DNA from: Roseococcus sp. SDR
GTDB taxonomy: Bacteria; Pseudomonadota; Alphaproteobacteria; Acetobacterales; Acetobacteraceae
Direction of reading: 5' to 3'
Assembly: GCF_019083995.1 (NCBI RefSeq)
Contig: NZ_JAHRCU010000004.1
Location: 124,001 to 188,000, forward strand
Length of the DNA: 64,000 bases
Shown here: positions 57,150 through 64,000 of the stretch, piece after piece
Layout of the letters: each line of letters begins with the position of its first letter
Position numbering within the stretch: position 1 is the stretch's first letter
Made by a program: the position numbers and the translations under genes
The notes under the pieces: model-generated
What the model was told of the DNA's origin: nothing
Databases searched by the model: none
The model's input: only the letters and a program-made list of their open reading frames with translations

Positions 57150-57935
57150 TCAGCGCAGCGCCCCCGCGGGGCACGCCGTGCGGCCGCCATCCACCTGGAA
57201 CTGCCCGCCCGTGATGCCCGAGGCCTCGTCCGAGCAGAGGAACAGCACCATCGCCGTCACCTCGGCCGGCGTGCAGTAGCGGCCGAGCGGGATGGAGGCC
57301 ATGTACTTCTCCGGCACGTCATTCGCCCCGCGCGCCGTCGCCTGCTCCTCCAGCGAGTGGATCATGCGCGTATCGGTGGGACCGGGGCAAAGCGCATTCA
57401 CGCGCACGCCGCCGCGCGCCACCTCGCCCGCCGCGGTCTTGGTCATCCCCAGCACCGCATGCTTGGAGGCGACATAGGGGCCGAGCCCGGCCGAGCCCAC
57501 CAAGGCCGCGGTCGAAGCCGTGTTCACGACCGCCCCCTTCCCCTGGGCCAGCATCACCGGCATCACATGCTTCATGCCGAGGAAGACGCCCTTCACGTTC
57601 ACGGCGATGACGGCATCGAAGACCGCTTCCTCCTGCTCGATGATGGGGCGGACATGGCCCTCGATCCCGGCATTGTTGAAGAAGCAGTCAATCCGGCCCC
57701 AGGCCTCCATCGCGGCGGCGACATAGCCGCGCACCTCCGCGTCCTGCGTCACATCGGCCTGGCGGAAGCGCACGTCATGGCCCTGCGCGGCGAGTGCGGC
57801 GGCCCCTTCGGCGCCGCGCGGGTCGCGGTCCACCATCAGCACCTTCGCCCCTTCGCGGGCGAAGCCGCCGGCGGCGTCGAGGCCCAGCCCATTCGCCGCA
57901 CCCGTGATGATGACGACCTTGTTCTTGAAGCGCAT
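57150..57935 (-). CDS. SDR family oxidoreductase
   Basis: 261 residues, classical SDR. Cofactor motif TGAANGLGLDAAGGFA (about 11-26), NNAGIEG (about 88), catalytic serine in VVNTASTAALVG and the YVASKHAVLG Tyr-Lys pair (about 155-164), then CPGPTDTRM. It interconverts a hydroxyl and a ketone with NAD(P). The acidic residue after the second strand (VDRD) favours NAD. Second of a co-oriented pair of SDR genes, 19 bp downstream of the other. Confidence 0.92.
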   Translation of the reverse strand: MRFKNKVVIITGAANGLGLDAAGGFAREGAKVLMVDRDPRGAEGAAALAAQGHDVRFRQADVTQDAEVRGYVAAAMEAWGRIDCFFNNAGIEGHVRPIIEQEEAVFDAVIAVNVKGVFLGMKHVMPVMLAQGKGAVVNTASTAALVGSAGLGPYVASKHAVLGMTKTAAGEVARGGVRVNALCPGPTDTRMIHSLEEQATARGANDVPEKYMASIPLGRYCTPAEVTAMVLFLCSDEASGITGGQFQVDGGRTACPAGALR

Positions 57936-57954
57936 GTCTCTCTCCCTTGGGAAT

Positions 57955-58695
57955 TCAATTGGCCGTATGGCCGCCATCCACGGCGATGGCCTCGCCGGTG
58001 ACGAAGCCCGCGCGGTCCGAGCAGAGCCAGACCACGCTCTCGGCGATGTCCTCGACCGTGCCGATGCGGCCCAGCGGCACGCGGGCCAGGATGGCCTCGC
58101 GCCGGCGCTCGATGCTGCGGCTCGCCAGCGGCGTCTCGACATAGCCGGGGCAGATGGCATTGACGCGGATGCCGTCCTTCGCGTGATCGAGCGCCGCGAC
58201 CTTGGTGAGGCCGATCACGCCATGCTTGGCGGCGACATAGGCGCCCGCCTTGGGGAGCGCAATGCGCCCGGCGATGGAGGCGGTGTTGACGATGGCGCCG
58301 CCGGCCCGCATGGCCGCGATCTCGTGCTTCAGGCAGAGGAAGACGCCGGTGAGGTTGATGTTGATCACCCGTGCCCATTCCTCGGCCGCGATCTCGGCCA
58401 GCGGCTGCGCCTCGGCCGGCGCCACGCCCGCATTGTTGAAGGCGCAGTCGAGCCGGCCGAAGGTCTCGAGGGCGGCCTGGACCATGGCGGCGACATCGGC
58501 CTCCCGCGTCACATCGGCCGCGATGCCACGCGCCTGGCCGCCGGCCTGGGCGATGGCGGCGGCGGTGCGGGTGGCCCCCTCCCCGTCCCGGTCGGCGACC
58601 AGCAGGCGCGCCCCCTCCTCGGCCATGCGCAGCGCGGTGGCGCGGCCGATGCCCGAGGCCCCGCCCGTCACCAGCGCCACCTTGCCCGCGAGCAT
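57955..58695 (-). CDS. SDR family oxidoreductase
   Basis: 246 residues. TGGASGIGRATALRMAE (about 10-26), NNAGVAPAE (about 89-97), VNTASIAG with the catalytic serine, YVAAKHGVIGLTK (about 151-163) and CPGYVETPL. NAD-type by the VADRD segment. Related to the neighbouring SDR but not a recent duplicate (many differences in the substrate loop). The ATG overlaps the esterase stop by one base (TGATG), so it is translated with it. Likely oxidises the alcohol that feeds, or is produced by, the nearby Baeyer-Villiger enzyme. Confidence 0.92.
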   Translation of the reverse strand: MLAGKVALVTGGASGIGRATALRMAEEGARLLVADRDGEGATRTAAAIAQAGGQARGIAADVTREADVAAMVQAALETFGRLDCAFNNAGVAPAEAQPLAEIAAEEWARVININLTGVFLCLKHEIAAMRAGGAIVNTASIAGRIALPKAGAYVAAKHGVIGLTKVAALDHAKDGIRVNAICPGYVETPLASRSIERRREAILARVPLGRIGTVEDIAESVVWLCSDRAGFVTGEAIAVDGGHTAN

Positions 58696-59636
58696 CACGC
58701 GCGGAAGCCTTCCTTCAGCGCGCGCGCCGCGGTCTCGATCAGCACGAGGGCAGGCTTGATGATGGCGCACATGGTGAGCGCGCCGTGCAGGATGTCGGCC
58801 GCGTGCAGGTGGGTCACGCGCACGCCCTCGCGCTCGAGCCGGGCCGCGTATTCGCGCCCCTCGTCGCAGAGCGGGTCATGGCCCACGGTCAGCACGAAGG
58901 CGGGCGGCGTGTTCGCCAGCGAGGCCGCGCGCAAGGGCGAGGCGCGCCAGTCGGTCCACTGACCGGCGTCGGGGATGTAGAGGTTGCGGAACCAGTGCAT
59001 GCCCGCCGTCACCAGGGGCAGGCCCTCGGTGAAGCGCTCGTAGCTCTCATGCGTGGCCGTCATGTCGGTGGCGGGATACATCAGCAGCTGGAAGCGGAGC
59101 GGCGGCAGCGTGCCGTCGCGCGACATCAGCGCCATCACGGCCGAGAGATTGCCGCCGGCGCTGTCGCCGCCGACCGCCAGGCGCGCCGGATCAATGCCGA
59201 GGCTGGCCGCGTTCTCGGCGGCGTAGCGCACCGCCTCGGCCACGTCGTCCACCGCCGCCGGGAAGAGGTGCTCAGGCGCCATGCGGTAATCCACCGCCAG
59301 CACGGCGCAGCCCGCGCCATTGGCGAGGCTGCGGGCCAGGTGGTCATGCGTGTCGAGGTCGCCGAAGACCCAGCCGCCGCCATGGGCGAAGACGAGGCAA
59401 GGCAGGATCTCGCCCGCCGCGCTGCCGATCGGGCGGTAGAGGCGCATGGCCACGCCGCTGGGCAGGCTGAGGTCGCGGGCTTCCGCGACATCCGGGGAGG
59501 GCGGCTGCACGACGTTCCGCCCGGCCGCATATTGGGCGCGGGCGGCCAGCGGCTCCATCGTGTCGAAGCGCGGCCGGCCGCTGGCCTTCACCAGTTCGAG
59601 CAGGGCGATGCAATCGGGATGCAGGGGGGCGGTCAT
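58695..59636 (-). CDS. Alpha/beta hydrolase, HSL/type IV esterase family
   Basis: 313 residues from the ATG at 59636. HGGGW (about 85-89), VDYRMAPEHLFPAA, the nucleophile elbow GGDSAGGNL (about 155-163), VLTVGHDPLCDEG (acid) and the histidine in ADILHGALTM (about 285). It hydrolyses acyl esters or lactones. First gene of the operon esterase-SDR-SDR. It is a paralogue of the esterase at 25497 with a similar core. Context suggests it opens the ester formed by the monooxygenase. Confidence 0.9.
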   Translation of the reverse strand: MTAPLHPDCIALLELVKASGRPRFDTMEPLAARAQYAAGRNVVQPPSPDVAEARDLSLPSGVAMRLYRPIGSAAGEILPCLVFAHGGGWVFGDLDTHDHLARSLANGAGCAVLAVDYRMAPEHLFPAAVDDVAEAVRYAAENAASLGIDPARLAVGGDSAGGNLSAVMALMSRDGTLPPLRFQLLMYPATDMTATHESYERFTEGLPLVTAGMHWFRNLYIPDAGQWTDWRASPLRAASLANTPPAFVLTVGHDPLCDEGREYAARLEREGVRVTHLHAADILHGALTMCAIIKPALVLIETAARALKEGFRA

Positions 59637-59805
59637 GGGCGCGCCTCGCCGGTCTGGAACATGCTGCGACTTCCTCCGATGGTCTTGGGCGCAGCATGGA
59701 CCCGGGGCGCGCGGGTGGGCAACGGGCCCTGGCACGGCGCGAAGCGGATGTGGTAGGCAGCCCGCCCTTGGGGGCGGAGGGCCGCGCGCCGGGAGGGGCA
59801 ACGCC

Positions 59806-60942
59806 ATGGATCACCTGAAGCCCCTGACCAGCCTGCGCTTCGCGGCGGCCGCGATGATCGTGGCTTATCACGCCGCGAGCTACGTCCCGGCGCTGCGGCA
59901 TCTCGGCGAATGGCCGTTCAAGCAGGGAGTGAGCTTCTTCTTCGTGCTCTCAGGCTTCGTGCTGAGCCACGCCTATGCCGGGCGAGCCATCGGCTTCGGG
60001 CATTTCGTGACGCTCCGCCTGGCACGGCTCTGGCCGGTCCATTTTGTGACGGCGCTGATGGTGATCTTCCTCATGCGCCCCGACAGCCGGCAATTTCCGG
60101 GGACGGGCTGGTTCAGCCCCTGGCTCGCGCTGGCCGCGAACCTGACGCTGACCCAGTCCCTGCCGCCCTTCCCGCTCTATGTGTTCTCCTGGAACGCCGT
60201 CTCCTGGTCCATCTCGACGGAGTTCTTCTTCTACCTCGCCTTCCTGTTCCTGCTGCGCGAACTGCACCGGAACTGGCACTGGAAGCTGCTGCTGGCGGCG
60301 GCGCTGCTGCTCGGCGTCGCCGGCATCGCCGCGCTGGCGGGGCTGCCGATGACCGGCGGCATCACCGAGGCCAGCACACGGATGCTCGTCTATGCCTCGC
60401 CCCTCGCGCGGGGCTTCGAATTCGTGCTGGGCATGGTGGCCTGGCTCGCCTGGACGCGGCTCGGGCGGCTGCGGCTGGGCCTCATCGGCGGCACCGCGCT
60501 GGAACTGGCGGCGCTGGCCCTGCTGGCCGGCTGGTTCCTGGGCGGGCAGGCGGCGCTGCGCCCGCTCTTCGCCTGGTCGGGCGGGCTCGCCTACTGGTTC
60601 GAGATCGGCGGGGGCTGCCTTGTCTTCGCGCCCCTGCTGATGGCCTTCGCCAGCGCGCAGGGGGTCGTCGGGCGGATGCTCTCGCTGCAGCCTTTCCTCT
60701 GGCTCGGGGGCGTCAGCTTCTGCCTCTACATGGTCCATCAGCTCGTCATGAAATGGTTCTTCATCAAGCAGCTGGAGGGGGTGATCCAGACCCTGCCGCT
60801 GCTGCCCATCCTGGCGCTCTGCCTGCTGCTCGCGGCGGCGCTGCATCACGGGGTGGAGCGGCCTTGCCAGCGCTGGCTGGTGGGCCGGATCGAGCGCCGG
60901 CAGGGTGCCAAGCGCCTTGCAGGCCCGGGGTCGGTGGCCTAA
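59806..60942 (+). CDS. Acyltransferase 3 (OafA/NodX-type) membrane protein
   Basis: 378 residues, ten or so membrane helices. Family signature LKPLTSLRFAAAAMIVAYHAAS (histidine of the active site, about 22) and FFFVLSGFVLSHAY (about 44-57), with the Arg-rich LRLARLWPVHF (about 74-84) and a SWSISTEFFFYLAF region. Transfers acyl groups, usually acetyl, to sugars of surface polysaccharides, antibiotics or peptidoglycan. First gene of a plus-strand cluster with a methyltransferase, a NeuD-like acyltransferase and a FemAB-like protein. Confidence 0.92.
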   Translation: MDHLKPLTSLRFAAAAMIVAYHAASYVPALRHLGEWPFKQGVSFFFVLSGFVLSHAYAGRAIGFGHFVTLRLARLWPVHFVTALMVIFLMRPDSRQFPGTGWFSPWLALAANLTLTQSLPPFPLYVFSWNAVSWSISTEFFFYLAFLFLLRELHRNWHWKLLLAAALLLGVAGIAALAGLPMTGGITEASTRMLVYASPLARGFEFVLGMVAWLAWTRLGRLRLGLIGGTALELAALALLAGWFLGGQAALRPLFAWSGGLAYWFEIGGGCLVFAPLLMAFASAQGVVGRMLSLQPFLWLGGVSFCLYMVHQLVMKWFFIKQLEGVIQTLPLLPILALCLLLAAALHHGVERPCQRWLVGRIERRQGAKRLAGPGSVA

Positions 60943-60980
60943 TGACGCGCGCAACGGTTGCGTGACGGGCGAAATACTCG

Positions 60981-61751
60981 ATGGATGAGGAAGAACGCCG
61001 GCAGGCCAGGTCTTTCGCAGACCTCACCTATGAGGGCTTCCGCGAACTCGCCGGGCGCGCCGATCTCAGCCGCTACCAGCGCATCGGCTTCCCCGACAGC
61101 CTGCGGGCAGGGCGCGAGGCCGCGATCTTCGACGACATCCGCGCCAAGCTGCCGGCGCTGGAGAGCGCACGGGGCCTCAGGGTGCTGGATATCGGGCCCG
61201 GCTGCAGCGACCTGCCGGCCTTCATCATCGAGGCCTGCCGCGCCCAGGGCCACGAGATCATCCTGGTGGACTCGCCCGAGATGCTGGAGGCGCTGCCCGA
61301 TGCCCACTTCATCCGCAAGGTGGAGGGCCCCTTTCCGCAATGCGCGCCGGCCCTTGGCGAACTGCGCGGCGGTGTGGACGTCATCATCTGCTACTCCGTG
61401 CTGCATTATGTCTTCGCGGCCGGCCCGCTCTTCGGCTTCCTGGATGCGGCCATGGCGCTGCTGCGGCCGGGCGGCGGGGCCATGCTGATCGGCGACGTGC
61501 CCAATGCCTCGATGCGGCGGCGCTTCCTGGCGAGTGCGGCGGGTGCCGCCTTCCACCGCAGCTATACCGGCCGCGACGAGGACCCCGTGCCCGGCTTCAA
61601 CCAGCCGAGCGAGGGCGAGATGGATGACGCCGTCCTGCTCTCCCTCGTTGCGCGCGCGCGGGCGGCGGGGGTGGATGCCTGGGTCCTGCCGCAGCCGCCG
61701 GAGCTGCCCATGGCCAACCGCCGCGAAGACCTGCTGCTGCGGAGGCCGTGA
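60981..61751 (+). CDS. Class I SAM-dependent methyltransferase (surface-glycan cluster)
   Basis: 256 residues. SAM-binding VLDIGPGCSDLPAFIIEAC (about 70-88), motif II ILVDSPEMLEALP, and a methyltransf_12-type core with VIICYSVLHYVFAAGPL and GAMLIGDVPNASMRRRF. Substrate unknown; position between acyltransferase 3 and a NeuD-like gene suggests methylation of a sugar or its precursor. The next ATG at 61751 overlaps its stop by one base. Confidence 0.85.
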   Translation: MDEEERRQARSFADLTYEGFRELAGRADLSRYQRIGFPDSLRAGREAAIFDDIRAKLPALESARGLRVLDIGPGCSDLPAFIIEACRAQGHEIILVDSPEMLEALPDAHFIRKVEGPFPQCAPALGELRGGVDVIICYSVLHYVFAAGPLFGFLDAAMALLRPGGGAMLIGDVPNASMRRRFLASAAGAAFHRSYTGRDEDPVPGFNQPSEGEMDDAVLLSLVARARAAGVDAWVLPQPPELPMANRREDLLLRRP

Positions 61752-62449
61752 TGAGCGCGCCCGAGAAGCTGCACGATCTGGTCCTGGTGGGCGACAGCGC
61801 CTTTGCCGAAGTCGCGCATGAGTATTTCACCGCCTTCAGCCCCTTTCGCGTCGTCGCCTTCGCGGTGGAGCGCGCCTTCCTGAAGCGGGAAAGCCTCTGC
61901 GGCCTGCCGGTGGTGCCGCTTGAGGAACTGCCTGCCCGCTACCCGCCCGCCGCGCACCACGCGCATGTGGCGGTGGTCTATACCCAGCTGAACCGGCTGC
62001 GCGCGCGCCTCGTGCGGCAGGTCGCGGCGGCGGGTTATCCGCTCGCCTCCTTCGTCAGCCCGCACGCCTTCATCGCGCCCAGCGCGCGCCTGGGCCGGCA
62101 TTGCTTCATCTTCGAGAACAACGTCGTGCAGTCCTTCACCGAGATCGGCGAGAATGTCGTCCTCTGGTCGGGCAATCATATCGGCCATCACAGCCGCGTG
62201 GGGGACAATGTCTTCGTCTCCTCCCACGTCGTGGTCTCGGGCTTCTGCGAGATCGGCGCGAACAGTTTCCTCGGCGTGAATGTCGCGATCGGGAACAATC
62301 TCAAGGTCGCGGCGGACAACTGGATCGGCCAGGGCGTCGTGATCTCGCGCGATACCGAGGAAGGGCAGATGTTCCGCCCTCCCGAGCAGGAGGCCGCGAA
62401 GGTGGGGGCAAAGCGCTTCTTCCGCGTCAGGGACGAGCCGCCGGCATGA
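61751..62449 (+). CDS. Left-handed beta-helix acyltransferase, NeuD/PglD-like
   Basis: 232 residues. The N-terminal Rossmann-like domain begins LVLVGDSAFAEVAHEYF (about 10-26) and the C-terminal hexapeptide coils run from about 98 (SPHAFIAPSARLG) to 200: FENNVVQSFTEIGENVVLWSGNHIGHHSRVGDNVFVSSHVVVSGF. Members N-acetylate amino sugars such as UDP-4-amino sugars or acetylate sialic acid, with a His in the NHIGHHS region as the base. The ATG at 61751 is favoured over the GTG at 61748 by GGAGG spacing. Stop overlaps the next ATG. Confidence 0.88.
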   Translation: MSAPEKLHDLVLVGDSAFAEVAHEYFTAFSPFRVVAFAVERAFLKRESLCGLPVVPLEELPARYPPAAHHAHVAVVYTQLNRLRARLVRQVAAAGYPLASFVSPHAFIAPSARLGRHCFIFENNVVQSFTEIGENVVLWSGNHIGHHSRVGDNVFVSSHVVVSGFCEIGANSFLGVNVAIGNNLKVAADNWIGQGVVISRDTEEGQMFRPPEQEAAKVGAKRFFRVRDEPPA

Positions 62450-63366
62450 AGTGGCGCAAGCTCGGCCTGCTCTGGGCGCCGGATGGAAGCCGGCCCTGGG
62501 CGCAATCGCATGCGATGCTGGCGACGCCGGTCTATCTGGAGGATCGCATCCGCCTGCTGCTCGGCGTGTGTGACGCCAACACCGTCTCGCGCACGGGCTG
62601 GATCGATGTGGATGCGCGCGACCCGAGCCGCGTGCTGGCCGTGGCGGAGAAGCCTGTGCTCGACATCGGCGAGCCCGGGCATTTCGACGACAATGGCGTG
62701 AACCCGTGCAGCGCGGTCACCCTGCCCGATGGCTCGGTGCGGCTCTATTACAATGGCTACCAGCTGCAGACGAAGGTGCCCTATACGCTCTTCGCCGGCC
62801 TTGCCACGGCACCGCGCGGGGATGCGGATTTCACGCGCTGGGCGGTGACGCCCGTGTTCGACCGCGGTCCGAAGGAGCCGATCTTCCGCACCGCGCCCTA
62901 TGTACGGCAGCGCGACGACGCGCCGGGCTGGGAGGCCTGGTATATCGGCGGTGCGGGGTTCCATTTCGTCGAGGGCCGCAAGCAGCCGCGCTACAGCCTG
63001 CACTACGCGACCTCGGAGGACGGACTCCATTGGCCGTCCGAGGGCCGGGAACTGATGGCGCCGGAGGGCGAGGAAATCGGCTTCGGGCGGCCCTGGATCC
63101 AGCGCGTGGGCCCTGCCGACTGGCGCATGTGGTACGCAGTGCGCTCACCCCGCGGCTATGACATGGGCTATGCCACCTCGCCCGACGGCCAGGCCTGGAC
63201 GCGGCGGGATGCCGAGGCCGGCCTCGCGCTCTCACCCGGCGAATGGGATGGCGAGATGCTCTGCTACGGCGCCGTCGAACGCATCGGCGGCGAGCTCTAC
63301 ATGTTCTACAATGGCAATGGCTATGGCCGCTCCGGCCTCGGCCTCGCCGTGCTCGAAAACGACTGA
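62446..63366 (+). CDS. Glycosidase-like five-bladed beta-propeller protein
   Basis: 306 residues with repeated propeller-type motifs: GVNPCSAVTLPDGSVRLYYNGY (about 85-106), YATSEDGLHW (about 190) and YATSPDGQAW (about 240). This resembles the GH43/GH32/GH62-like fold. Acidic residues fit a sugar-binding cleft but I cannot identify the catalytic triad. No signal peptide, so it acts in the cytoplasm, unusual for a secreted hydrolase and hinting at handling of an activated sugar or glycolipid. ATG overlaps the NeuD-like stop. Confidence 0.78.
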   Translation: MKWRKLGLLWAPDGSRPWAQSHAMLATPVYLEDRIRLLLGVCDANTVSRTGWIDVDARDPSRVLAVAEKPVLDIGEPGHFDDNGVNPCSAVTLPDGSVRLYYNGYQLQTKVPYTLFAGLATAPRGDADFTRWAVTPVFDRGPKEPIFRTAPYVRQRDDAPGWEAWYIGGAGFHFVEGRKQPRYSLHYATSEDGLHWPSEGRELMAPEGEEIGFGRPWIQRVGPADWRMWYAVRSPRGYDMGYATSPDGQAWTRRDAEAGLALSPGEWDGEMLCYGAVERIGGELYMFYNGNGYGRSGLGLAVLEND

Positions 63367-63373
63367 GACCAGC

Positions 63374-64000
63374 ATGTCCGCCACTGTCCGTCCCCTCATC
63401 GTCGAACGCTACGCCGCCGAGCGGCAGGCGGAATGGGACGAGTTCGTCCGTGCCAGCAAGAACGGCACCTTCCTTCTGCTGCGCGGCTACATGGACTACC
63501 ACGCCGACCGCTTTGCCGACTGCTCCCTCATCATCCGCAGCGGCGATGAAATCGTCGCACTGCTGCCCGCGCATCGCGACGGCGACCTGGTGGCGAGCCA
63601 TAACGGCCTGACCTTCGGCGGCTTCATCGTCAATGCGCGGATGACGACGCCGATGATGCTGCGCGTCTTCGACGTGGTGCGGGCGCATCTGGCGGCGCAG
63701 GGGGCGAAGACGCTCATCTACAAGAGCATCCCGCACATCTACCACCGCCTGCCGGCCGAGGAGGACCGCTACGCGCTGTTCCGCCACGATGCCGAGCTCT
63801 ACCGGCGCGACCTGCTCAGCACCATCGACATGGCCCGCCGCCCCACCCCGCAGGAGCGGCGGCGCCGTGGCGCGGCCAAGGCGATGAAGGCGGGCATCAC
63901 CGTGAGCGAGGACACCGACTTCCCGCTCTTCTGGGACCTGCTCGATCGGCACCTGCAGGCGCGCTACGATGTGAAGCCGGTGCACAATGTGCAGGAGATC
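63374..64000 (+). CDS. GNAT/FemAB-like acyltransferase (3' end outside window)
   Basis: 209 codons visible; continues past 64000. N-terminal segment RYAAERQAEWDEFVRASKNGTFLLLRGYMDYH (about 12-43), then LIIRSGDEIVALLPAHRDGDLVASHNGLTFGGFIV. This is typical of the FemAB-related proteins found in polysaccharide clusters. Such enzymes add aminoacyl or acyl groups to sugars or peptidoglycan. It is in the same run as the NeuD-like and propeller genes, 7 bp after the latter. The missing C-terminus prevents a firmer call. Confidence 0.82.
   Translation, partial: MSATVRPLIVERYAAERQAEWDEFVRASKNGTFLLLRGYMDYHADRFADCSLIIRSGDEIVALLPAHRDGDLVASHNGLTFGGFIVNARMTTPMMLRVFDVVRAHLAAQGAKTLIYKSIPHIYHRLPAEEDRYALFRHDAELYRRDLLSTIDMARRPTPQERRRRGAAKAMKAGITVSEDTDFPLFWDLLDRHLQARYDVKPVHNVQEI

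Overview
The window is a continuous stretch of a GC-rich chromosome, about 70% G+C by eye and even throughout, densely packed with genes and without insertion sequences, prophage, CRISPR arrays, rRNA or tRNA genes that I could see. The gene repertoire points to an alphaproteobacterium, most likely a Roseomonas-like member of the Acetobacteraceae (Rhodospirillales). Pointers are the flagellar regulator FliX beside FlgI and a DksA-like protein, a HemP/Hmu haem operon, and five separate Bug-type (TctC) solute receptors. The genus is an inference from gene content, not from a database search. Neighbouring genes very often overlap by 1, 4 or 8 bases (ATGA, GTGA, TGATG), and these junctions were used to choose many starts.

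Layout. 1-5607 (minus): a catabolic operon with two acyl-CoA dehydrogenases, a crotonase, an SMP-30-type lactonase and a truncated ThDP enzyme. 5682-12693 (plus): haem uptake: a Fur-box-like palindrome, hemP, a TonB-dependent haem receptor, TonB, HmuS and HmuTUV. 12766-15078: a lone molybdenum hydroxylase large subunit. 15098-20491 (minus): Bug receptor, Asp/Glu racemase-like protein, PhoX/DUF839 protein and BisC-type molybdoenzyme. 20572-26468 (plus): class III transaminase, O-antigen ligase-like protein, DUF423 protein, RlmM-like methyltransferase, enolase-superfamily enzyme and an HSL-type esterase. 26550-28546 (minus): Bug receptor and alcohol dehydrogenase. 28713-33981 (plus): MFS/spermidine-synthase fusion, MarC protein, a second enolase-superfamily enzyme and a Bug receptor. 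33991-37019: a CNNM/CBS protein and housekeeping genes including an SRAP peptidase. 37034-40072: dksA, fliX and the flagellar genes flgI, flgJ-like and flgN-like.

40116-44242 (plus) is a compact five-gene cluster: RibD-type reductase, BchC-like dehydrogenase, aberrant PTPS/QueD homologue, GT4 glycosyltransferase and methyltransferase. It looks like a pathway to a modified, glycosylated pterin-like compound and is the best candidate for an undescribed system. 44530-49970: urea ABC transporter urtABCDE. 50138-53190: a ketopantoate reductase-like protein and two convergent Bug receptors. 53253-55313: polyprenyl diphosphate synthase, a DUF2007 protein and an N6-adenine-type methyltransferase. 55361-59636: a Baeyer-Villiger monooxygenase facing two SDR dehydrogenases and an esterase, together suggesting ketone-to-ester-to-acid degradation. 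59806-64000: the start of a surface-glycan cluster: acyltransferase 3, methyltransferase, NeuD/PglD-like acyltransferase, a beta-propeller protein and a FemAB-like protein cut by the window end.

Between genes, two dispersed repeat families are visible. One is a palindromic REP-like element of about 50 bp with three copies; the other is an element of about 110 bp with two copies in opposite orientation. There is also a run of four palindromes after urtE, and a 29-bp direct duplication at the flgI/flgJ junction.
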